Assembly: GCF_023101765.2 (NCBI RefSeq)
Contig: NC_064226.1
Span: 2,100,001 to 2,164,000, forward strand
DNA from: Spodoptera frugiperda
Taxonomy: Eukaryota > Arthropoda > Insecta > Lepidoptera > Noctuidae
Direction of reading: 5' to 3'
DNA length: 64,000 nucleotides
Below the pieces are notes generated by a model. It ran no database searches. It was not told the DNA's origin and saw nothing but the letters and a program-made list of their open reading frames with translations. This document shows, piece by piece, positions 56,185 to 64,000 of the stretch; the first letter of the stretch is position 1; the number at the start of each line of letters is the position of its first letter. Position numbers and translations under genes: made by a program.

Positions 56185-56849
56185 ATATCCCAAAAATCAT
56201 TATTTCTAATAAAATAAAAAAGTCGTGAGTAAGTGTATTGTAACTGGCTTATCATGTTCTGGCTTTGTATAATCTTTTTCGAACAGAATCACTTCGTATG
56301 ACAATCTTGGAAAATCTTGTAGGTTTGGGGAGTTGGTTCCTTATACTGACTGGTGAGATACCTTCAATATTTGAGGACGTGATAGGATGCGAACATATAT
56401 GATGAAATAAAATAACATAAATACGAAATATTAAATAACTTCTTAGTAAACATCGTACACAATACACCGAGAGTCCAATATTTATTTATTTAACTGCGGA
56501 ATATTTGGACACCGCGCGAACGCACGGGTCGCGCAGCGCGCTATCAACACAGAATACATAGGTACCTACATTTTACAGCTGTTCCCTACCTAAGACCTAT
56601 CCAAATTCCACAAATTTTTAGAGACATTTCGATAAAAAATTAAGCACCTATTTTTTTTATATCACGTTAACGAGAATCGAGTACCGAATACTCTCCATAA
56701 GTATTGAAGGTATCTCACCAGTCACCCCGTATATCCTTATACGTTTACGTAATTATACGTAATTAAAATTATTAGCCTTTGTTTATTGATCATATTATCG
56801 TCAGATACTGATCCTTATCCAAATAAACTATTTATTAACGTGCACCGTT
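56185..56849. other. intergenic, nothing recognised
   Basis: AT-rich with a short GC-rich patch (CGCGCGAACGCACGGGTCGCG, around 56512). No gene. Confidence 0.35.
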
Positions 56850-57050
56850 TACTGCACGGTTGGGTGCGGTGGCTGGACAACTGGCTGCCGCGCAACGGGT
56901 AGCGGCTTCGAATCCCACTCGGAGCAACTCTTTGTGTGATCCACAAATTTTTGTTTCGGGTCCGGGTGTCATGTGTATGTGAACTTGTATGTTTGTAAGC
57001 GCAACCGACACTGGAGAAAATCCTAATGTGGTGCAATGATTAAAAAAAAA
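56850..57050 (+). mobile_element. SINE A, full copy with A tail
   Basis: GGTTGGGTGCGGTGGCTGGA head, TTCGAATCCCACTCGGAGC at the B-box position, body CAACTCTTTGTGTGATCC and GTGTCATGTGTATGTGAAC, end AATCCTAATGTGGTGCAAT plus an A run. Confidence 0.75.
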
Positions 57051-57170
57051 AAATGACTAAGATTGTTTCAATAGCTATAAATTACTTTTTATTTTATTCC
57101 AATCGGACAATCCATTCAAAAGATATTCCGAATTTAAAATATCATCACCGGCCACTAGGTAACTAGGGCC

Positions 57171-57218
57171 GGAGAAGTCATTGGATGATTTTTCCCCCTC
57201 AAAAAAAAAAAAAAAAAA
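57171..57218 (+). mobile_element. retroposon C, tail only
   Basis: GGAGAAGTCATTGGATGATT TTTCCCCCTC followed by 18 A residues. Confidence 0.7.
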
Positions 57219-57233
57219 GCTATACAGCTCGCT

Positions 57234-57666
57234 CACATTCCGCGGATCCCGATGATACCGAAAGATTTGCCTACTTCCTTTAAAAGATTACAGTTTCCCG
57301 TCAAAGTATCGTTTACCCTTACAATAAATAAATCCCAGGGTCAAACTTTCTCAATGGTAGGCATCGATCACAGAAAACAGTGCTTTTCTCATAGCCATTA
57401 TATTAATAATTATGTCTCACGGAAGACCAATTATATGTTGCACTTTCTCGAGTAGGATCTCCCGAAATCCAATATGTTTTAATGTCATCTACAAATACTA
57501 AAAAGTCGTTAAAATTAAAAATGAAAAACAAAAATAAAAGTGTTAAGCAGCTACAAAACAAAGAAATGTAACAGAATAAAAAACCTACACAAATATACAA
57601 AAAAAAATTTTTCGGAAAGCTTATAAATTATTTGTCCACCCGTGCGAAGCCGGGGCGGGTCGCTAG
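57234..57666 (+). mobile_element. Helitron remnant with helicase C-terminal motif
   Basis: The plus-strand frame 57252-57455 reads IPKDLPTSFKRLQFPVKVSF, TLTINKSQGQTFSMVGIDHR, CFSHSHYINNYVSR. FKRLQFPVK...INKSQGQT is the conserved Pif1-type helicase end of Helitron Rep/Hel proteins. Here VSR has lost ALSR and the rest is decayed. About 210 bases on, the element ends CACCCGTGCGAAGCCGGGGC GGGTCGCTAG|T, a hairpin plus CTAG terminus. Confidence 0.75.
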
Positions 57667-57839
57667 TATATTATAATATCGGGAAATTAAGTTGATAGGT
57701 ATTAGTAGATTTTTCCTTGTAAAAAATTGCATTTGACTTTAGGGAATTCCAATTGCAAACAAATTAAAAGAGGTTGATTGACTCAACTTTTTTATCGTCT
57801 GCAGCCGATCGTTGTCATCTAACGCTTAAAAGAAAATAT

Positions 57840-58710
57840 TTTTTTTGGGACAATCCCGCCCGACATCCCGACCTCCCAAAACCGCTGCAACCCCTGTAAG
57901 CTCCTGTATCTACAGTATACCTATATTATATAACCCTGAAAACACCGGAACACTGAAGTTCGGCGCGTCAAGTCAAAGTCAAGTCAAAATCATTTATTTC
58001 AAATAGACCAGGAAGGCACTTTTGAACGTCAAAGCAAATATAATAATATTAATAACGTCTGTCTGTCGGTCAGTCCTCTAGTGAAGCTATTTGCTCGTTC
58101 CAAAGTGTAGATTCCTATGGAGAAGAACGAGCAAGAAACTCCATAGGTTACTCTTTTTCAATCAGATTTACAATACAATTTTTGGTTACATTGTTTCGAT
58201 TACTTCAGCTATGTGAGAACAATGTAAAACTAATATACAGTCAAAGCGACAGAAAAAGAAAATAACCTAGAGGACAATAAAAATTAATGCAGTCCGGAGC
58301 TGACCAGTCCCAGTTGACAGCGCCCGTTCACGAACATGACACGTACACCAGCACCGCCCAACTCAACCATGTTGCAGGGAATCGAGCGATCCAATGCCCG
58401 TGCCACCGCCAATGAGACTTTTGAGTGAGCATGACAACTCCAAGCTGACATAAATGCATTCTACTAGTCTAATTTGATTTCAGTTAATTACGTCCTAGAG
58501 ACTGTCTTTGATCCCGCAACGAAACAAAACAGAAAATATTTTTAGAGGAGAAGAAAAAAAACGATAGTTTCCATTTCTCTCGGTGAATTTAATGCGAAAT
58601 AGAAATTTTACCAAGTTCGTCTTATGTGCGTCTTAATAAGGTCCTATGTATGAGTTGTTGTACTTGCTTCCAATAATAGGTATAACAAAAATGCTTAAAC
58701 GCACGGATAT
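57840..58710 (-). mobile_element. LINE family E 3' end, interrupted
   Basis: GGGACAATCCCGCCCGACAT, AACACCGGAACACTGAAGTT and CTTGCTTCCAATAATAGGTA, as at 9.5-9.9 kb. The family D insertion at GGCGCGTC splits it. Confidence 0.65.
57968..58490 (-). mobile_element. family D insertion with an ORF end
   Basis: The minus-strand open frame 58460-58284 (58 residues, no ATG needed at its 5' end) reads HAHSKVSLAVARALDRSIPC, NMVELGGAGVRVMFVNGRCQ, LGLVSSGLH, then TAA. The family D sequence with GAAGAACGAGCAAGAAACTC follows as its 3' UTR. It looks like the tail of a retroelement or of a retrocopied gene; the protein is not recognised. Confidence 0.5.
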
Positions 58711-58895
58711 TTGTTCTATATTTTTCAAAAATTAACAACAAGAAGAAGAATAACAACACTGATAGGCGAAGAAAGTTTGGTGCATTCGTTTGGGAATTAT
58801 GCGCGTTTATATATTTTGGTAACATATTTTTTATTTACACACTAGACACATAACATCTAAGAGATGTTCAGAATCTAGTTATCGAATTGGTGTCC

Positions 58896-58930
58896 TATAT
58901 ATATGAGGTCGGCGTGAATCGAGACACAGT
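58896..58930 (+). promoter_or_regulatory. core promoter of P4
   Basis: TATATATAT at 58896-58904 and ACAGT at 58926-58930, with the same intervening sequence as P3 (GAGGTCGGCGTGAATCGAG). Confidence 0.65.
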
Positions 58931-58964
58931 AACCAGTTGTCTGCATACAAGTTTAGAAGTCAAT

Positions 58965-59040
58965 ATGGTGCGTCTCACAGTGGTAATACCATTTTTGTTC
59001 CTGGTCGCCTGCGTCTGCACATATCCATCTAAAACTCCAG
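58965..59040 (+). pseudogene. P4: orphan first exon of a P-type gene
   Basis: ATG GTG CGT ... encodes [20 protein letters not shown] then PSKTP, ending phase 1 at CCAG|GTATTA. Promoter, leader and the first 18 codons are nearly identical to P3, showing a recent duplication. Directly after the donor a family D fragment begins, and no exon 2 or 3 of the P type was found up to the window end. Either the gene is truncated, or it uses exons beyond the window or unrelated ones. A transcript would encode only a signal peptide. Confidence 0.6.
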
Positions 59041-59062
59041 GTATTACGTTTTCGATAACAGT

Positions 59063-59260
59063 TTCAAAGTCAATACATTTATTTCAATCAATTCCTATTT
59101 TAGAAACGTTAACATTCAATTGTCCGTCAGTCTGGAGGCTAGGTGCTCGTTCCAAAATGTAGCTGTTCATACGGAGAACGATCTGAAACTTCCATACTTA
59201 CCCTTTTTTAAATGTTTTGTACAATCTCACTGATATATTATTGTATACATGTGAGAACAA
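59063..59260 (+). mobile_element. family D fragment
   Basis: AAGTCAATACATTTATTTCA, TTGTCCGTCAGTCTGGAGGC and AGGTGCTCGTTCCAAAATGT; shortened relative to other copies. Strand given as sequence orientation only. Confidence 0.5.
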
Positions 59261-59299
59261 TACAACGTCAGAAGTAATGTGAACACAGAAATAATGCTA

Positions 59300-60113
59300 T
59301 TAAAAATTAAAAATTAAAATTAAAATTCATTTATTTCAGGTGAAGTAACCCATATAAGTAAATATACAAAACATATGTGACAATCATTTTTACATTATAA
59401 ATTACAGATAAATTCAATTTGGATCAATTATAAATATAGACAGACGTAGCAGAAAAATAAAAACATAAAATTAAATTAACAATACCAAATTACAAATACG
59501 ATTAAAATTATAATTCATAGGTCATAAATAATATACCATGCATAAATATGTCATATAAATATCCCGTCATAAGTTTTAATAAAATATGTCATAGTCTCCT
59601 ATATGCGACACTATATGCAACTTGTCTGTCACAACAGTGTCGCACATAAGGACAGTCCAACCTACTTGCAATCATTTTCAGAACGGTATTGGAGCTGGCC
59701 CGCACCCTACGCACAAGTGATGCACACCGCTTCCGTATGGTTGCGTAAAAACAGTCGGTGCGTGCCCATGCGAACGCAGGCAGCCCCAAAACCGCTCTGA
59801 AGGCGTTGTTATACTGTATCCGAAGGGCGTTATAACTATTCTGCGTATAGCTAGCCCACAGGCTACACGTGTACAGGGATGTGCAATAAGCTCGAAATAG
59901 AGTTATTTTCACGTCGTCCGAGCACCGCGCAAACCTGCGAGCCAGCATATTAGCCCTCCTAGATATCGCCCTTCGTTCCCGTTCCAAGTCAGCATGATCT
60001 CTAAGGTCGGCAGTGACAACATGCCCTAGATATTTAAACTGGTACACCCTCTCTAAGGGTACATTCTTGAGACGTACCTGAGGTACATTATCCGGGCACC
60101 TTGCACCACCGCC
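59300..60113 (-). mobile_element. non-LTR RT C-terminal fragment
   Basis: The minus-strand frame from about 60113 to 59589 reads YQFKYLGHVVTADLRDHADL, ERERRAISRRANMLARRF, YTCSLWASYTQNSYNALRIQ, YNNAFRAVLGLP. This is the region downstream of the RT catalytic boxes in a lepidopteran non-LTR element. 3' UTR to about 59300, ending in an AAATTTT-type microsatellite. 5'-truncated, joined to the tandem array at 60117. Confidence 0.75.
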
Positions 60114-60211
60114 CTATGCTACTTTTTGTATTTGTTTGTTTGTTGTGTGTTGGTGTTCGAGTATTGCCACGTATCTTAGTTTAGGGCATTCGTGTTTGAT
60201 TGTATTACGAA

Positions 60212-60526
60212 ATGAATAACAAGTTTTTGTTTTCAGATAATGAAGAATTAAACGATGACCGCAACAATATAAATAATCAAAGTACAACAACAACAACATA
60301 TAATTACAATAATAATGGATCAGGCAGCGTTGGGCAGACACAAAATACAAGCATTACACAACACTTTGGAGACATCAACTACGGTAAACTCGACGCGATC
60401 AAGAGTCGCCAACATTTTATCACGTTAAGCGTTGTTTCACGCCAGTGTTCTGTGAGGCCGTGGTATCACTCACTGTGTCGAAGCATGGCTCTCCTACATA
60501 TATTTTTTAATTTAATGTGTAACTAA
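60212..60526 (+). other. MNN-family ORF, unit 1
   Basis: ATG at 60212 opens MNNKFLFSDNEELNDDRNN, an Asn/Thr-rich stretch, then HFGDINYGKLDAIKSRQHF. The remaining codons run into the 3' part of an R1 repeat (60426-60500). The family is unknown. The conserved ends and variable Asn-rich middle compared with unit 2 suggest former selection. No signal peptide. Confidence 0.4.
60426..60500 (+). repeat. interspersed repeat R1, 3' fragment
   Basis: GCGTTGTTTCACGCCAGTGT, GAGGCCGTGGTATCACTCAC and GAAGCATGGCTCTCC; it truncates the unit 1 ORF. Confidence 0.65.
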
Positions 60527-60789
60527 CGCGTTCAAAGCCGCGGGCAAATGTTAGTAATGTATATAATGGAGTTTTTTAGTGCAAGTACATCAGTATTGGA
60601 TTGGATTTTTTGCCCATACCTATTAAGACAATATAGCTAGATTACATGCTTACACTAGAAATAAGATATAAAAGCGTATTCTTAGAATTGGAGCAGCTAC
60701 TTTTTGTATTTGTTTGTTTGTTGTGTGTTTGTGTTCAAGAATTGCCACCTATCTTAGTTTAGGGCATTCGTGTTTGATTGTATAACGAA

Positions 60790-60999
60790 ATGAATAACAA
60801 GTTTTTGTTTTCAGATAATGAACACGTTGGCTTAGACCGAACAAATAATAATAATAATTTAAATGAAACACGCAACAATGGGCTGATACGAGATGCAAGG
60901 AATTCATACTTTGGAGACATCCACTACGGTAAACTCGACGCGATCAAGGGTCGCAAACATTTTCAGTTAAACCGTATGGGGAGACCCCTTATGACTTAA
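60790..60999 (+). other. MNN-family ORF, unit 2
   Basis: MNNKFLFSDNEHVGLDRTNN, an Asn-rich middle, FGDIHYGKLDAIKGRKHFQ and end LNRMGRPLMT. 69 codons. Same start and same GDI-YGKLDAIK core as unit 1. Not recognised. Confidence 0.45.
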
Positions 61000-61357
61000 T
61001 TTAAACCACATATGTGTTATCATCTTGGCTGACAATTAGGAAAATTTAGCAAGTTGGACCCAGTAGTTATTTAAACACTTTAATACGGCATTATGCCAGT
61101 CTCATCATATGTTCGTAATATTCCTAGACAACCTACAACATTACAGCTCTTCTGTGATCAATGTACATGGAGCTGTTCGCAGACAATTGAATTCTTGATT
61201 TTTTTAATATTTTTTTAATTTCAATTTTTCTATTTTCTTTAAAATATTCAGTTGTATTATGCCTTTCTTCATATAAATCATATGAGTGATCTCCATACTG
61301 TACCTATAATGCAGTTTTTGTGTGCAAGTACATCAGCATTAGATTTTTTTATAAAGT

Positions 61358-61584
61358 CTTATGTTAACAATTGTTTGCTTTCAGACACTCGACGCACAGA
61401 ACCAACCAATTTAGTTGCCAGCAAAGATATTTATCTTTGCAATGAAGTTTTCAACTTGCACTTCTACAATCAACCTGTTGAGTCTGAGGTACACAGTACA
61501 AAGTATGTGCCTGACCCAGTTTTAAAAAGACCATATCCGGACCACACAAATCAATTGTCGGCTACAATGACAAATCTATTGTAG
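61358..61584 (+). other. MNN-family-like ORF, unit 3 (diverged)
   Basis: The frame reads YVNNCLLSDTRRTEPTNLV, KDIYLCNEVFNLHFYNQP, VPDPVLKRPYPDHTNQLS and ends TMTNLL at 61584. The start aligns with the MNNKFLFSDN motif of units 1 and 2; the rest does not. A 12-bp inverted repeat (61557-61568 with 61578-61589) overlaps the end. Confidence 0.35.
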
Positions 61585-61595
61585 CCGACAAACCG

Positions 61596-61890
61596 CGAAT
61601 ATTGAATTTTGTATAAAAAACGAAATTGAAGTGAGCGGATGCATTCCAAATGTTGACTGTGGTATACGGAGAAGCTGCTTTGGACAAAATCAACATTTAT
61701 CGGTGAAACAAAACGTTTTCAGGAGGCCGACAAGATGTGACCGATGAAGAGCGCCGGACGCCTGAGCGCTTCAACCACAGACGCAAACATTTATGAAATG
61801 AAGAAAATAGTACTGGCCAATTAATTATCGAATAACCGAGAAATTGCCTAGGACCTAGGCATATCGATTGGCTCGAGCCATTCGATTTAA
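61596..61890 (+). mobile_element. mariner transposase N-terminal relic
   Basis: The plus frame reads (with stops) RILNFV, ADAFQMLTVVYGEAALDKIN, IYR, then GGRQDVTDEER and, after a frameshift, TTDANIYEMKKIVLAN and DLGISIGSSHSI. This is the HTH region of mariner transposases (AFQML..VYGE.AL, YRW, G.QDV.D..R). At least three stops and one frameshift: dead copy. Confidence 0.7.
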
Positions 61891-62767
61891 TCGATAATTT
61901 GTAGGCGGGTCGGCCGTCCGTCTCCGCTCACCATCGCGTGATACACGAATTGTATCTCTCATAACTGTGTTCTAATGTACCTATTTACTATGTTAGTGTA
62001 ACATTCTGATTTCTGATATATGTATGAATAGACATTTATAGTTAAAGACTTGGTTTCATTCAGTTCGCACCCACCATCTCGTAACTAACTATTTACATAA
62101 TTAATTGAATTCGTAGAATCTTCGTCAATATATCAATGATCACCAGCATGAATCACAAAATGTTAACGGCGACATTATCCTCAACCAAAAGTTAACAATT
62201 CGACACCAGCAATTTATACCTACTACGCTAACTCGAAATTTGGTAAAGACGTTTTTTTATGTCAAGTTGCTTAAAATGTGTTTTTACATACGTCATAAAA
62301 AAATTGAGAAGAAATATGCAAAAATAAGAAAGTTACAAATCTTATAAAACGCTAAGTAAAGGTACTTTTTGAAATCACTCGATTTATATTACGTCAACTA
62401 TTATTAGCGGAGTGTGCGCGGGGATCACTTTGGTCAAAGTCCGTGCAACACTGCGCTAACTCATAGTTAGCGTACTTTAGTGCGTTCGTGTGTATACTTG
62501 TTCGTTTGTAAAATGAACTACTTAGCGACTTTTACATAGTAAATACTTATGTGTTAACGTATTAATTAGTTTATTAATGGTACATTGACTATTCTTTTTG
62601 TAAGTAAGTACATGTTCTTTATAAAGATATTGAAATATGCATCAGATGATTGATCACTACGCTAACATTAGTTAGACGTGTATAAAATGTAACATTTTTT
62701 TGATGAATAACGTTTATATACGGCTAACTTGCGCTAAATCAAAAAATAGATATAGTTAATAGATATA
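61891..62767. other. intergenic, nothing firm
   Basis: AT-rich sequence with small palindromic pieces (CGCTAACTCATAGTTAGCG near 62453). No gene. Confidence 0.35.
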
Positions 62768-63208
62768 AAATCACTATATAGTTCACTATAATTTCTGAGG
62801 AGTTCCCTCGATTTCTCTAAGATCCCATCATCAGATCCTAACTTGGTGACAATGGGACCACCTCAGAACTATCTACTTTCGAACAAAAAAAGAATTTTGA
62901 AAATCCGTCGACAATTGACGGAGTATAACTTTATTGTGATTTCTTGTGAGTATGAAGTTCCATTGGCCATTTCTGGTCTTCTTCATCAGTTCCACCTCTT
63001 CAGAGGTTACTTTTTGACTGTAAATGCTTCAATTCTAGATGAATATACCAAAATCACTATATAGTTCCCTAATATTTGAGGAGTTCCCTCGATTTCTCTA
63101 AGATCCCATCATCGGATCTTAACTTGGTGACAATGGGACCACCTCAGAACTATCTACTTTCGAACAAAAAAAGAATTTTGAAAATCCGTTGACAATTGAC
63201 GGAGTATT
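62768..63208. repeat. direct repeat, period 283 bp
   Basis: 62768-62935 and 63051-63208 are almost identical (AAATCACTATATAGTTC, GGAGTTCCCTCGATTTCTCT, GACAATGGGACCACCTCAGA, CAATTGACGGAGTAT), separated by about 115 bases. Confidence 0.85.
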
Positions 63209-63439
63209 CGATGAACAAACATTCAAAAAAAAAAAAAAACTTTCAAACAGCCGAACATAGTACCTCCTCCTTTTTGTGAAGTCGGTAAAAATAAGCTGTG
63301 ACACTGCTCTCAACCAATCCAATAAAAAATAGGATGATAATAAGCTACCGCGATGCTTAATAACGCAGGAGATTAATGATTTGTTAAATAAAAGTTAAAG
63401 TTTTTTGAAAAATCACCCATGAGTTTTGACAGCAAACTT

Positions 63440-64000
63440 AGGTATTAGTAGATTTTTACTTGTAAAAAATTGCATTTGACTTTAGGGAATTCCAATTGCA
63501 AAAAAATTAAAAGAGGTTGATTGACTCAACTTTTTTATCGTCTGCAGCCGATTGTTGTCATCTAACGCTTAAAAGAAAATATTTTTTTGTTGGGACAAGC
63601 CCGCCACTACCTCCCAAAACCTCTGCAACCCCTGTAAGCTCCTATTTAGTATACCTATATATAACCCTGAAAACACCGGAACACTGAAGTTCGGCGCGTC
63701 CTAGAGACTGTCTTTGATCCCGCAAAGAAACAAAACAGAAAATATTTTTAGAGGAGAAGGAAAAAAACCATAGTTTCCATTTCTCTCGGTGAATTTAATG
63801 CGAAATGGAAATTTTACCAAGTTCGTCTTATGTGCGTCTTAATAAGGTCCTATGTATGAGTTGTTGTACTTGCTTCCAATAATAGGTATAACAAAAATGC
63901 TTAAACGCACGGATATTTGTTCTATATTTTTCAAAAATTAACAACAAGAAGAAGAATAACAACACTGATAGGCGAAGAACAAGTTTGGTGCATTCGTTTG
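63440..64000. repeat. duplicated upstream flank of P4 (copy 2)
   Basis: Second copy of the 57690-58792 block without the family D insertion. It contains a LINE E piece (63585-63925) and reaches the window edge at GTTTGGTGCATTCGTTTG, equivalent to 58792. The original continues into the P4 promoter about 100 bases later. Confidence 0.8.

Larger units (their letters stand above)
57690..58792. repeat. duplicated upstream flank of P4 (copy 1)
   Basis: ATTAGTAGATTTTTCCTTGT onward matches 63440 to the window end, including host-like sequence (57690-57840) and the LINE E fragment. Copy 1 is interrupted by a family D insertion at about 57968-58490. Confidence 0.8.
60117..61584 (+). repeat. tandem array of three units with MNN..LFSD ORFs
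   Basis: 60117-60420 and 60698-60965 share leader sequence (CTACTTTTTGTATTTGTTTG, TTAGTTTAGGGCATTCGTGT) and an ORF start. The sequence GTGCAAGTACATCAG.ATT near 60580 recurs near 61325. A third, diverged ORF start lies near 61358. Unit length about 580-700 bp. Confidence 0.6.

Noticed and set aside
59330..59385. P4 exon 2 after TTATTTCAG
   Set aside because: The sequence belongs to the 3' end of the adjacent LINE fragment and lacks the LIRNS motif.

Overview
This window is insect nuclear DNA, almost certainly from a moth or butterfly. The signs are AT-rich sequence, short genes with GT-AG introns, TATA plus TCAGT/ACAGT initiators, and many interspersed retroposons, foldback elements and Helitron ends of the kind found in Lepidoptera. 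No bacterial, organellar or viral replicon is visible. The exact species cannot be read from the sequence. All gene models are read by eye from splice signals, signal peptides and frame continuity; no expression or database evidence was available.

Left part (2.0-17.8 kb): a small family of secreted low-complexity proteins. Gene A (2083-3078, +) and gene B (5459-6457, -) each encode 243 residues from exons of identical length (100 + 632 nt). A third paralog (10246-14892, -) is broken. Its coding exon has an expanded 18-bp (hexapeptide) minisatellite, a LINE inserted at the exon start, and a retroposon replacing its 3' end. Genes B and C lie in a tandem segmental duplication (about 5.46-9.32 kb and 10.33-17.79 kb), later enlarged by insertions. 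One insertion carries a CCHC plus RPD..D motif reminiscent of a restriction-like endonuclease domain, with an 11-bp target duplication.

Middle part (18-29 kb): no host gene found. It holds nested foldback elements, a pogo-like element with TA target duplication and a remnant HTH, LINE fragments, tRNA-derived SINEs and perfect hairpins.

Right part (29.6-59 kb): a second set of secreted-protein genes. A glycine-rich protein of 848 residues (29702-32398, +) is followed by a tandem family of tiny secreted proteins P1, P2 and P3 (111, 105 and 99 residues; 37746-39084, 41516-43106, 45026-46770, all +). An orphan first exon, P4, lies at 58965-59040. Each P protein has a signal-peptide exon followed by two similar exons, one centred on a V/I-S/T-L-I-R-N/D-S motif and the other on an L-L-E/D-N-V-N/D-S-G-A motif, all joined at phase 1. 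A P/Q/N-rich secreted protein (48004-50358, -, 175 residues) lies between P3 and P4. The last 560 bases repeat the upstream flank of P4, which predicts another P-type gene just past the window end.

All confidently modelled host genes have a signal-peptide first exon ending in phase 1 and, where visible, a TATA/Inr core promoter and a very short 5' leader. The likely theme is extracellular structural or coating proteins (cuticle, silk or similar). That is inference from composition; no enzymatic function is indicated for any of them. The rest of the window is mobile-element debris, annotated below.
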